Origin: Betaproteobacteria bacterium
Lineage (GTDB): Bacteria; Pseudomonadota; Gammaproteobacteria; Burkholderiales; JAHFRG01
Assembly (NCBI GenBank): GCA_023258935.1
Contig: JAHFRG010000005.1
Location: forward strand, 29,541 to 41,296
Length of the DNA stretch: 11,756 nt
Direction of reading: 5' to 3'
The notes under the pieces: generated by a model
What the model was told of the DNA's origin: nothing
Seen by the model: the letters and a program-made list of their open reading frames with translations, nothing else
Databases searched by the model: none
Program-made: the position numbers and the translations under genes
Shown: in pieces, positions 5,512 through 11,305 of the stretch
Layout: each line of letters opens with the position of its first letter
Position numbering within the stretch: position 1 is the first letter of the stretch

Positions 5512-6882
5512 ATGTTTGAAAAAGTATTAATCGCCAATCGCGGGGAGATCGCTTTGCGCATTCAGCGCGCCTGCCGCGAAATGGGCATCAAGACCGTTGC
5601 CGTGCATTCAGAGGCGGATGCCGAAGCTAAGTACGTTAAGCTTGCGGATGAATCGGTATGCATCGGGCCCGCGCCTTCCGAGCAAAGTTATCTCAATATT
5701 CCCGCCATAATCAGCGCCGCCGAAGTGACCGACGCCGAAGCGATTCATCCGGGCTATGGTTTTCTTTCGGAAAACTCGGATTTCGCTGAGCGTGTCGAAA
5801 AAAGCGGTTTCGTGTTCATCGGTCCGCGCCCTGAAACCATTCGCCTCATGGGAGACAAAGTAAACGCCAAGGCAGCGATGAAAAAAGCCGGGGTGCCGTG
5901 TGTGCCGGGCTCGGAAGGCGGCTTGCCTGAAGCTCCGGAACAAATCAGGAAAATTGCTCAAAGCATCGGTTATCCGGTAATCATTAAAGCGGCGGCAGGC
6001 GGTGGCGGGCGCGGCATGCGTGTTGTGCATACGGATGCCGCCTTGCTCAACGCCGTGACCATGACTCGCACCGAGGCGCAAGGTGCATTCGGCAACCCCA
6101 GTGTGTACATGGAAAAGTACCTGGAAAACCCGCGCCATATCGAAATCCAGGTACTAGCCGACGAGCACCGCAACGCGATTTACATGGGCGACCGTGATTG
6201 CTCCATGCAGCGAAGGTATCAGAAAATCATTGAGGAGGCCCCCGCACCTAATTTGAGCTCGCGCCTGCGCGATAAAATCGGTGAGCGATGCGCCGAAGCA
6301 TGCCGCAAAATCGGCTACCGCGGCGCAGGGACATTTGAATTTCTGTTCGATGGCGGACAGTTTTATTTTATTGAGATGAATACCCGGCTTCAGGTCGAAC
6401 ATACCATCACGGAAATGGTTACGGGCATAGACATCGTGCAGGAACAAATCCGTATCGCCGCCGGAATAAGACTGCGCATCAGGCAGAAAGACGTGGTAAT
6501 TCGTGGGCACGCCATTGAGTGCCGCATCAATGCTGAAGATCCGTACACGTTCACACCCTCGCCCGGCCGCATTACTTCCTACCATTCTCCAGGCGGCCCC
6601 GGTATTCGCGTTGATTCACACGTCTACCACAACTATTTCGTGCCGCCGTATTACGATTCGCTGATCGGTAAAGTGATTGCCTATGGCGATACCCGACAGC
6701 AGGCGATAGCGCGCATGCGCATTGCGCTATCGGAAATGGTGGTGGAAGGCATCAAGACCAATATTCCCCTGCACCAGGAACTCATGCACGACGCCGCTTT
6801 CCTGCGAGGGGTAACCAGCATTCATTATCTCGAACAGAAACTCATCGGCTATAACAAAGAACCACTGAAACTGCGTCTTTGA
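5512..6882 (+). CDS. accC: Biotin carboxylase subunit of acetyl-CoA carboxylase
   Basis: A 456-residue ATP-grasp enzyme that carboxylates the biotin on AccB using ATP and bicarbonate. MFEKVLIANRGEIALRI opens the N-terminal domain. The glycine-rich ATP loop is AAAGGGGRGMR (160-170). QVLADEH, Lys238, Glu288, Asn290, Arg292, Gln294, Glu296 and Arg338 line the site at the same numbers as in the E. coli enzyme. Two normally conserved positions differ: residue 236 is Tyr (His in E. coli AccC) and residue 298 is Thr (Pro in VEHPVTE). Both resemble pyruvate carboxylase-type biotin carboxylases. The start at 5512 is chosen because it gives the universal N-terminus. A longer frame from a TTG at 5428 would add 28 hydrophobic residues encoded by the repeat unit and is rejected. 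No ribosome site is visible before the ATG. The partner accB immediately upstream supports the acetyl-CoA carboxylase assignment. Confidence 0.96.
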   Translation: MFEKVLIANRGEIALRIQRACREMGIKTVAVHSEADAEAKYVKLADESVCIGPAPSEQSYLNIPAIISAAEVTDAEAIHPGYGFLSENSDFAERVEKSGFVFIGPRPETIRLMGDKVNAKAAMKKAGVPCVPGSEGGLPEAPEQIRKIAQSIGYPVIIKAAAGGGGRGMRVVHTDAALLNAVTMTRTEAQGAFGNPSVYMEKYLENPRHIEIQVLADEHRNAIYMGDRDCSMQRRYQKIIEEAPAPNLSSRLRDKIGERCAEACRKIGYRGAGTFEFLFDGGQFYFIEMNTRLQVEHTITEMVTGIDIVQEQIRIAAGIRLRIRQKDVVIRGHAIECRINAEDPYTFTPSPGRITSYHSPGGPGIRVDSHVYHNYFVPPYYDSLIGKVIAYGDTRQQAIARMRIALSEMVVEGIKTNIPLHQELMHDAAFLRGVTSIHYLEQKLIGYNKEPLKLRL

Positions 6883-6919
6883 TTCCGATGCCGCATTCCT
6901 TAGCTTTGCTCGTGAAATC

Positions 6920-7816
6920 ATGAATTGGCTGTCACTTACCCTTGAAGCGGACGCACAGCATGCTGAAATGCTGAGCAACACGCTACTGCAATTGGGCGCG
7001 CTTTCGGTAGACATCGCCGATGCCCGAGTTGGCACAGATGACGAGCAGGCTATTTTCGATGCAACCGGCGGACTGATGACCAAAGCATGGCGGGCAAGCC
7101 GCGTGAGCGGATTGTTTCCCGCTGATGCGGATATTGCTCGCATCTTGAAAACCGCATCTAGTGCCTTGCGTTTACCTGCTGCGCACTTCACAGTGACCAA
7201 TGTGCCGGAACAGGATTGGGTGAGTCTTGCTCAAACGCAATTTGCTCCGATACAGATATCGTCGCGCCTTTGGATCGTGCCGAGCTGGCACACACCTCCT
7301 GATCCCGGCGCCATAAATATCGCTCTTGATCCGGGACTCGCGTTTGGCACCGGCAGTCATACGACGACGCGATTGTGCTTACGTTGGCTGGATGAACATA
7401 TAAAGGGCGGAGAAGCGGTGCTCGATTATGGTTGCGGATCGGGCATACTTGCCATTGCAGCGCTAAAACTTGGCGCAGGTTGCGCTTTCGGAGTGGACAG
7501 CGATCCACAAGCGGTGCTTGTAAGCCAAGCAAATGCCGAACAAAATCGCGTGCCGGCGGCGTTTTATGCGCCGCAAGACGCCCCGCAATTCCAAGCTGAT
7601 GTAGTGCTCGCCAATATCCTCGCGAATCCATTGAAGGTGCTTGCTCCGTTGCTAGCAGATGCTACGCGCGGCGGGGGAGTATTGGTATTATCCGGAATTC
7701 TCGCCGATCAGGCGCGTGATGTAGGTCAAGCTTACCGCGACTGGTTTGATTTGTATGAAACGTGCGAAGAGCAGGGCTGGGTTCGTTTATGCGGAATGAA
7801 GAGGTCATCGCCATGA
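6920..7816 (+). CDS. prmA: Ribosomal protein L11 methyltransferase
   Basis: A 298-residue class I SAM-dependent methyltransferase that trimethylates amino groups of ribosomal protein L11. The N-terminal L11-recognition domain (about 1-100) begins with NWLSLTLEAD. The linker and pre-SAM region contains the family signature DPGLAFGTGSHTTT (137-150). Motif I is V167-L-D-Y-G-C-G-S-G175. LANILANPL (230-238) is the N-x-L/P-type catalytic loop typical of PrmA. Length matches the family. It lies 37 bp after accC, as in many beta- and gammaproteobacteria, and overlaps the next gene by 4 bp (ATGA), so it is co-transcribed with it. There is no strong ribosome site before the ATG, and the start is set by the conserved N-terminus. 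Confidence 0.96.
   Translation: MNWLSLTLEADAQHAEMLSNTLLQLGALSVDIADARVGTDDEQAIFDATGGLMTKAWRASRVSGLFPADADIARILKTASSALRLPAAHFTVTNVPEQDWVSLAQTQFAPIQISSRLWIVPSWHTPPDPGAINIALDPGLAFGTGSHTTTRLCLRWLDEHIKGGEAVLDYGCGSGILAIAALKLGAGCAFGVDSDPQAVLVSQANAEQNRVPAAFYAPQDAPQFQADVVLANILANPLKVLAPLLADATRGGGVLVLSGILADQARDVGQAYRDWFDLYETCEEQGWVRLCGMKRSSP
7801..7804 (+). promoter_or_regulatory. Ribosome binding site for the zinc-ribbon gene
   Basis: GAGG inside the end of prmA, 8 bases before the ATG at 7813. It supports the ATGA-overlap start over an upstream in-frame ATG at 7762. Confidence 0.5.
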
Positions 7817-8604
7817 GCATGGTGACTTCATGCCCGAGCTGTCATACCACTTTCCGCATAAGGCACGAGGAATTACGGGCAAGCCGGGGGCGCGTGCGCT
7901 GCGGTCAGTGCTCTGAGATTTTTAACGCTTTTGACGCGCTGGCAACTTTGGATGAGCCGCAGGCAGAAACGACGTCAGCTTTCCCGGCGAATGAGGGCGA
8001 CGCAACGGGTACGGTGCCGGACTTGCGCACGAAAGTAAGCTCAAAGTGGGCCGAGTCGGCAAAGCCGCTCAGTTTTACCGATATGGCCGCTGAAAAAGCA
8101 GCACGTCGAAATCGCCACACCTGGGCCTGGTTTGCCGCAGCGCTGCTGATGATGGCGCTGCTCACGGCACAAGCAGCTTATAATTTCCGTTCCCAGATTG
8201 CCGCATATTATCCCGATTTAAAACCCTACTTGCGGAGTTATTGCGAGTTTTTGCAATGTACTTTGGGTTTGCCGCAGTTTTCCGAGTTGTTGAGCATTGA
8301 ATCTTCCGATTTGCAGGCCGATCCCAATCGGCCGGGTCTCATCGTGCTCACTGCCATATTGCGCAACCGCGCGCCATTTACTCAAGCTTATCCCATGCTG
8401 GAACTCACTTTCACTGATACCCAAGACCACATGGTTGCGCGGCGTGTGTTCACTGCTGCAGAGTATCTTGCAAGCAACGCAAATCCCAACAACGGCATGC
8501 AGGCCAACAGCGAATTTACTACCAAGCTGTATATAGATAGCGATGATCTCAAGCCAGCGGGATACCGCCTGTTTCTGTTCTACCCTGAGTCGCCCAGTAG
8601 TTGA
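7813..8604 (+). CDS. Zinc-ribbon and DUF3426 domain membrane protein
   Basis: A 263-residue protein whose N-terminus is an MJ0042-type zinc finger: C7-P-S-C10 and C30-G-Q-C33, with the typical FRIRHEELRASRGRVRCGQC spacing. A low-complexity linker (about 45-95) follows, then one transmembrane helix (about 103-123). The C-terminal DUF3426 domain (about 130-260) contains the D-P-N-R-P-G-L-I-V-L and R-x-F-x-x-x-E-Y-L patterns. The topology suggests a cytoplasmic zinc finger and a periplasmic domain, but the function is unknown. Linkage directly after prmA is a familiar betaproteobacterial arrangement. The start at 7813 uses the ATG that overlaps the prmA stop and has a ribosome site; a third-codon ATG at 7819 is also possible. 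Four extra cysteines are not seen in the C-terminal domain, only C144 and C149. Confidence 0.88.
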   Translation: MSMVTSCPSCHTTFRIRHEELRASRGRVRCGQCSEIFNAFDALATLDEPQAETTSAFPANEGDATGTVPDLRTKVSSKWAESAKPLSFTDMAAEKAARRNRHTWAWFAAALLMMALLTAQAAYNFRSQIAAYYPDLKPYLRSYCEFLQCTLGLPQFSELLSIESSDLQADPNRPGLIVLTAILRNRAPFTQAYPMLELTFTDTQDHMVARRVFTAAEYLASNANPNNGMQANSEFTTKLYIDSDDLKPAGYRLFLFYPESPSS

Positions 8605-8617
8605 TTCGGGAAAGTAC

Positions 8618-9007
8618 ATGGACACCCCCACCGAACTGAAATACACACAGTCTCACGAATGGGCAAGGCAGGAGAGCGATGGCACAGTAACCGTGGGAAT
8701 TACTCACCATGCACAGGATCTGCTGGGTGATCTGGTGTTCGTGGAAAACCCAGTAATGGGGCGCAAGCTCGCCGCGGGCGAAGCATGTGCGGTTGTGGAG
8801 TCGGTTAAAACAGCTGCAGACGTGCATGCTCCCATGTCCGGGGAGGTGATTGCAGTTAACCATGAACTCGAGAACACACCGGAAAAAATCAATCAGGATG
8901 CCTATGGAGCGTGGATGTTCAAAATCAAACCTGCCAAGCCGGAAGATTACAAAACTCTTCTCAATGCGGACCAATACCAAAAACTGGCGGAAAGCGGGAA
9001 TGCTTAA
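8618..9007 (+). CDS. gcvH: Glycine cleavage system H protein
   Basis: A 129-residue lipoyl carrier, exactly the usual length. TELKYTQSHEW (5-15) and GITHHAQDLLGDLVFV (27-42) are diagnostic. The lipoylation site is K64 in VVESVKTAADVHAPMSGEV, and GAWMFKI (97-103) closes the fold. GcvH shuttles the aminomethyl group between the P, T and L proteins of glycine cleavage and is also an acceptor in lipoate biosynthesis. It starts 13 bp after the zinc-ribbon gene. No gcvT or gcvP is present on either side within the window, which is less usual than the gcvTHP operon. A weak CGGGAAAG precedes the ATG. An upstream in-frame start at 8543 would overlap the previous gene by 62 bp and add residues not seen in the family. 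Confidence 0.95.
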   Translation: MDTPTELKYTQSHEWARQESDGTVTVGITHHAQDLLGDLVFVENPVMGRKLAAGEACAVVESVKTAADVHAPMSGEVIAVNHELENTPEKINQDAYGAWMFKIKPAKPEDYKTLLNADQYQKLAESGNA

Positions 9008-9057
9008 TTCGTTGCCGCGAATTGGTTGCGTGCACATAAAGTGCAAGGCATACTAAG

Positions 9058-9076
9058 GGAACCTCTGATTAAGTCC
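9058..9076 (+). repeat. Left terminal inverted repeat of the MITE-like element
   Basis: Nineteen bases, a perfect reverse complement of 9312-9330. Confidence 0.9.
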
Positions 9077-9095
9077 CACGCGGTTGCGACGGCGG

Positions 9096-9181
9096 CTTTC
9101 CGGGATGGGATGCGCGAGCGAGGCGCAGCCAATGGCCACCACCCTTGGCAAGCCAAGCGACAAAGCAGGCCGCCCGGAAAG
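9096..9181. repeat. Internal hairpin 1 of the MITE-like element
   Basis: CTTTCCGGG (9096-9104) pairs with CCCGGAAAG (9173-9181). Near the middle, CTTGGCAAGCCAAG (9144-9157) is itself a perfect palindrome apart from its 2-base centre. Together these make a long stem-loop. Confidence 0.65.
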
Positions 9182-9195
9182 GCCTGTCCCTCCGG

Positions 9196-9299
9196 GTTGC
9201 GGCAAAATGCGGCGTCTGCTTCGTTGCGCTCCTCGGCTTCGTAGGCTCAACTACGACCTTCGTCGCGCGCCTCGCATCCATCCGCATTTTGCCAGCAAC
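9196..9299. repeat. Internal hairpin 2 of the MITE-like element
   Basis: GGCAAAATGCGG (9201-9212) pairs perfectly with CCGCATTTTGCC (9282-9293). The pairing extends outward through GTTGC (9196-9200) and GCAAC (9295-9299) with one bulged A. The tip is TCGTAG (9239-9244) with CTACGA (9251-9256). This is the strongest internal fold in the element. Confidence 0.75.
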
Positions 9300-9311
9300 G
9301 CAATCTGCGAA

Positions 9312-9330
9312 GGACTTAATCAGAGGTTCC
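9312..9330 (-). repeat. Right terminal inverted repeat of the MITE-like element
   Basis: Nineteen bases, a perfect reverse complement of 9058-9076. It ends 35 bp before the tpx start codon. Confidence 0.9.
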
Positions 9331-9352
9331 TTAAACCTTATTTGAATATCTT

Positions 9353-9357
9353 AGGAG
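9353..9357 (+). promoter_or_regulatory. Ribosome binding site of tpx
   Basis: AGGAG, 8 bases before the ATG at 9366. It decides the tpx start against the longer frame open from 9084 through the repeat element. Confidence 0.8.
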
Positions 9358-9365
9358 CATTTATC

Positions 9366-9866
9366 ATGGCGCAAGTCACTCTTGCCGGAAATCCGATCAA
9401 CATAGCCGGTACCTTCCCAAAAATTGGCCAGAAAGCCCCGGATTTCAGGCTGGTCAATAAAGAACTCAAGGACGTGAGCCTCAAAGATTTCGCCGGTAAA
9501 CGCAAAGTGCTCAACATCGTGCCGAGCCTGGACACGCCTACTTGCGCCAAATCCACCCGCCGTTTCAATGAAGAGGCAAGCAAGCTTAATAACACGGTAG
9601 TTCTCGTGATATCCGCCGACTTGCCATTCGCGCAGTCGCGGTTTTGCGGCGCCGAGGGTTTGAATAACGTGATTACGCTTTCTACAATGCGCGGCGCGGA
9701 ATTCATGAAAAATTACGGCGTGACTATTACCGATTCCCCACTGGCTGGAGTCACCGCGCGCGCGGTGGTGGTGCTGGATGCCAACGACAAGGTGCTGTAC
9801 ACCGAGCTGGTGCCGGAAATCAAGAACGAGCCCAATTACAATGCAGCACTGGCTGCGCTTAAATAA
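9366..9866 (+). CDS. tpx: Thiol peroxidase (atypical 2-Cys peroxiredoxin)
   Basis: A 166-residue Tpx-family peroxiredoxin that reduces peroxides using thioredoxin. The peroxidatic site is T57-P-T-C60 within PSLDTPTCAKSTRRFNEEA, the resolving cysteine is C94 in SRFCGAEGL, and the conserved arginine is R132 in GVTARAV. The N-terminal LAGNPINIAGTFPKIGQKAPDF is typical of Tpx. A good ribosome site fixes the ATG at 9366. The same frame is open back to 9084 across the MITE-like element, and the extra 94 residues there are low-complexity Arg-rich translation, not part of the protein. The element ends 35 bp upstream, so tpx transcription either starts within or just after the element or reads through it. 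Confidence 0.97.
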   Translation: MAQVTLAGNPINIAGTFPKIGQKAPDFRLVNKELKDVSLKDFAGKRKVLNIVPSLDTPTCAKSTRRFNEEASKLNNTVVLVISADLPFAQSRFCGAEGLNNVITLSTMRGAEFMKNYGVTITDSPLAGVTARAVVVLDANDKVLYTELVPEIKNEPNYNAALAALK

Positions 9867-9938
9867 GGACTCAGTATCTCAGGATATTAAAAATGGGTAC
9901 GTTAAGCCGGCTGCCGGTGAAGCACTAGACGAAGCGAA

Positions 9939-10316
9939 ATGGAAAGCCAGGACAACACGCGCAAAAGCAAAACCGGCGTAGCGCGCATCTGGAACGCATT
10001 CCTTTACTCGATGGAAGGGATTTCTGCCGCATTCAGGCACGAAACCGCATTTCGCCAGGAAGTCCTGCTTGCTGTAATTTTGATACCGACAGCGTTGCTG
10101 CTTCCCGTAAACGGTACCGGGAAGGCGCTTATGTTGGGAAGCGTGTTATTGGTGCTGATCGTCGAGCTCATCAATTCGGCGATTGAAGCAGTGGTGGACC
10201 GGATTTCACCGGAGCATCATCCCTTGGCCAAACGTGCCAAGGACTTTGGCAGTGCTGCGGTGTTTTTGAGCCTGATAAACGTCCCCTTGATCTGGGCTCT
10301 GGTAATGTTTGCCTAG
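9939..10316 (+). CDS. dgkA: Diacylglycerol kinase (prokaryotic, DgkA family)
   Basis: A 125-residue integral membrane enzyme that phosphorylates diacylglycerol to phosphatidic acid, recycling lipid released during envelope glycan synthesis. An amphipathic N-terminal region contains GISAAFRHETAFRQE (27-41). Three transmembrane helices follow (about 42-57, 63-80 and 106-124). The family signature is E76-L-I-N79-S-A-I-E83-A-V-V-D87, followed by H-P-L-A-K-R-A-K101-D-F-G-S-A-A (94-107). The trimeric active-site glutamates are present. An in-frame stop at 9918-9920 excludes a longer start, so the ATG at 9939 is the first possible one, although its ribosome site is weak. It lies 72 bp after tpx and 38 bp before the kinase gene. 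Undecaprenol kinase of Gram-positive bacteria is related but less likely in this context. Confidence 0.93.
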   Translation: MESQDNTRKSKTGVARIWNAFLYSMEGISAAFRHETAFRQEVLLAVILIPTALLLPVNGTGKALMLGSVLLVLIVELINSAIEAVVDRISPEHHPLAKRAKDFGSAAVFLSLINVPLIWALVMFA

Positions 10317-10345
10317 AATTTGCCCGGTTGTTTTCAAGAAGCTGT

Positions 10346-10349
10346 GAGG
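10346..10349 (+). promoter_or_regulatory. Ribosome binding site of the PfkB-family kinase
   Basis: GAGG, 5 bases before the GTG at 10355. It supports this start over the in-frame TTG at 10328. Confidence 0.6.
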
Positions 10350-10354
10350 TAAGC

Positions 10355-11290
10355 GTGCGCACGCTGATTTGCGGATCGATTGCCTACGACACCATCATGG
10401 TGTTCAAGGATTACTTCAAGAATCACATTTTGCCAGAGCAGATTCATATCCTAAATGTGGCGTTCCTGGTGCCAGACATGCGCCGCGAGTTCGGCGGTTG
10501 CGCCGGCAATATCGCGTATACCCTGCGTCAGCTCGGCGGCGACCCGCTGATCATGGCAACTGTCGGAGAGGATTACCAACCTTATGCTTACCGGCTGAAT
10601 AAATTAAACCTTACCCAGGAGCATATACAGCAAATACCGGACACTTTTACTGCTCAGGCATTTATTACTACCGATCTGGATGACAATCAAATCACCGCGT
10701 TTCACCCAGGAGCGATGAATTATTCGCATTACAACCATATCAAAGATGCCGATGACGTGAAACTTGGCATCATTTCGCCCGATGGACGCGAAGGCATGCT
10801 GCAACACGCCAGAGAATTTCATGAGCAAGGCATTCCTTTTGTTTTCGATCCTGGTCAGGGTCTGCCGATGTTTAACGGCGAGGAATTGCTGAATTTCGTG
10901 CAGCAGGCGGATTTTGTCACGCTGAACGATTATGAAGCACAGCTTTTGCAGGAGAAGACCGGCAATAAAATTGAGAAACTCGCAAAACTTGTGAAAGCCT
11001 TAGTTGTCACATTAGGTGCGCGCGGCTCTTTAATCCATGCAGGCGGTAAACGCATAGACATCCCATGCGTTAAAGCGGAAGTCGTGGTGGACCCAACCGG
11101 ATGCGGTGATGCTTACCGTGCCGGCTTGTTGTACGGTATCTCGCAGGGAATGGACTGGGGGACAGCCGGGCGGCTTGCCTCGCTCATGGGCGCCATAAAG
11201 ATCGTGCACCGCGGGGGCCAGAACCACGAAATAAGCCGCGCCGAAATCGGTGTGCGGTATCAGCAACATTTTGGAACTCGTATCTGGTAG
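10355..11290 (+). CDS. PfkB/ribokinase-family carbohydrate (possibly adenosine) kinase
   Basis: A 311-residue kinase of the ribokinase superfamily, counted from the GTG start. MRTLICGSIAYDTIMVF forms the first strand and substrate motif. Signature 1 is E45-F-G-G-C-A-G-N-I-A-Y with RQLGG (58-62). The ATP and catalytic motif is D246-P-T-G-C-G-D252-A-Y-R-A-G, with Asp252 as the catalytic base; the usual GAGD is GCGD here. N191-D-Y-E is the conserved N-x-x-E metal motif, and VVTLGARGS (217-225) is the phosphate-binding strand. Substrate cannot be read from sequence. Proteobacterial relatives of this length are annotated as carbohydrate kinases or adenosine kinase-like, and I leave the substrate open. 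It follows the diacylglycerol kinase gene by 38 bp and precedes a lipoprotein gene by 15 bp, so co-transcription is likely but a shared pathway is not evident. Confidence 0.9.
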   Translation: MRTLICGSIAYDTIMVFKDYFKNHILPEQIHILNVAFLVPDMRREFGGCAGNIAYTLRQLGGDPLIMATVGEDYQPYAYRLNKLNLTQEHIQQIPDTFTAQAFITTDLDDNQITAFHPGAMNYSHYNHIKDADDVKLGIISPDGREGMLQHAREFHEQGIPFVFDPGQGLPMFNGEELLNFVQQADFVTLNDYEAQLLQEKTGNKIEKLAKLVKALVVTLGARGSLIHAGGKRIDIPCVKAEVVVDPTGCGDAYRAGLLYGISQGMDWGTAGRLASLMGAIKIVHRGGQNHEISRAEIGVRYQQHFGTRIW

Positions 11291-11294
11291 ATTT

Positions 11295-11300
11295 AAGAGG
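11295..11300 (+). promoter_or_regulatory. Ribosome binding site of the glycine-zipper lipoprotein
   Basis: AAGAGG, 5 bases before the ATG at 11306. Confidence 0.6.
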
Positions 11301-11305
11301 TTACG

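Larger units (their letters stand above)
9057..9331. mobile_element. MITE-like non-autonomous element (about 275 bp, perfect 19-bp terminal inverted repeats)
   Basis: The ends GGAACCTCTGATTAAGTCC (9058-9076) and GGACTTAATCAGAGGTTCC (9312-9330) are perfect inverted repeats, and weaker similarity continues inward. Between them lie two self-complementary blocks (9096-9181 and 9196-9299) and no transposase. If the element is taken as 9057-9331, TAA occurs on both sides (9054-9056 and 9332-9334) as a possible 3-bp target duplication. Such TNA duplications fit some IS5-family groups, but I do not assign a parent element. It fills most of the 358-bp gap between gcvH and tpx, the only gap over 300 bases here. 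The interior is G+C rich relative to its A/T-containing ends. Confidence is high for the structure and moderate for mobility. Confidence 0.75.

Noticed and set aside
5608..6138. 176-codon frame on the - strand
   Set aside because: It is antisense to accC, whose protein is fully conserved; the opposite frame is a codon-bias shadow.
7762..7812. Upstream start for the zinc-ribbon protein
   Set aside because: The ATG at 7813 overlaps the prmA stop, has a ribosome site and puts the zinc finger at the N-terminus as usual.
8543..8617. Upstream start for gcvH
   Set aside because: It would overlap the zinc-ribbon gene and add residues absent from GcvH proteins; the ATG at 8618 gives the standard 129 residues.
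8549..9046. 165-codon frame on the - strand
   Set aside because: It is antisense to gcvH and the end of the zinc-ribbon gene, with no family features.
9893..9928. 11-codon leader-peptide candidate between tpx and the diacylglycerol kinase gene, with AGGA 8 bases upstream
   Set aside because: It is too short to judge, and no repeated or regulatory codons are seen.
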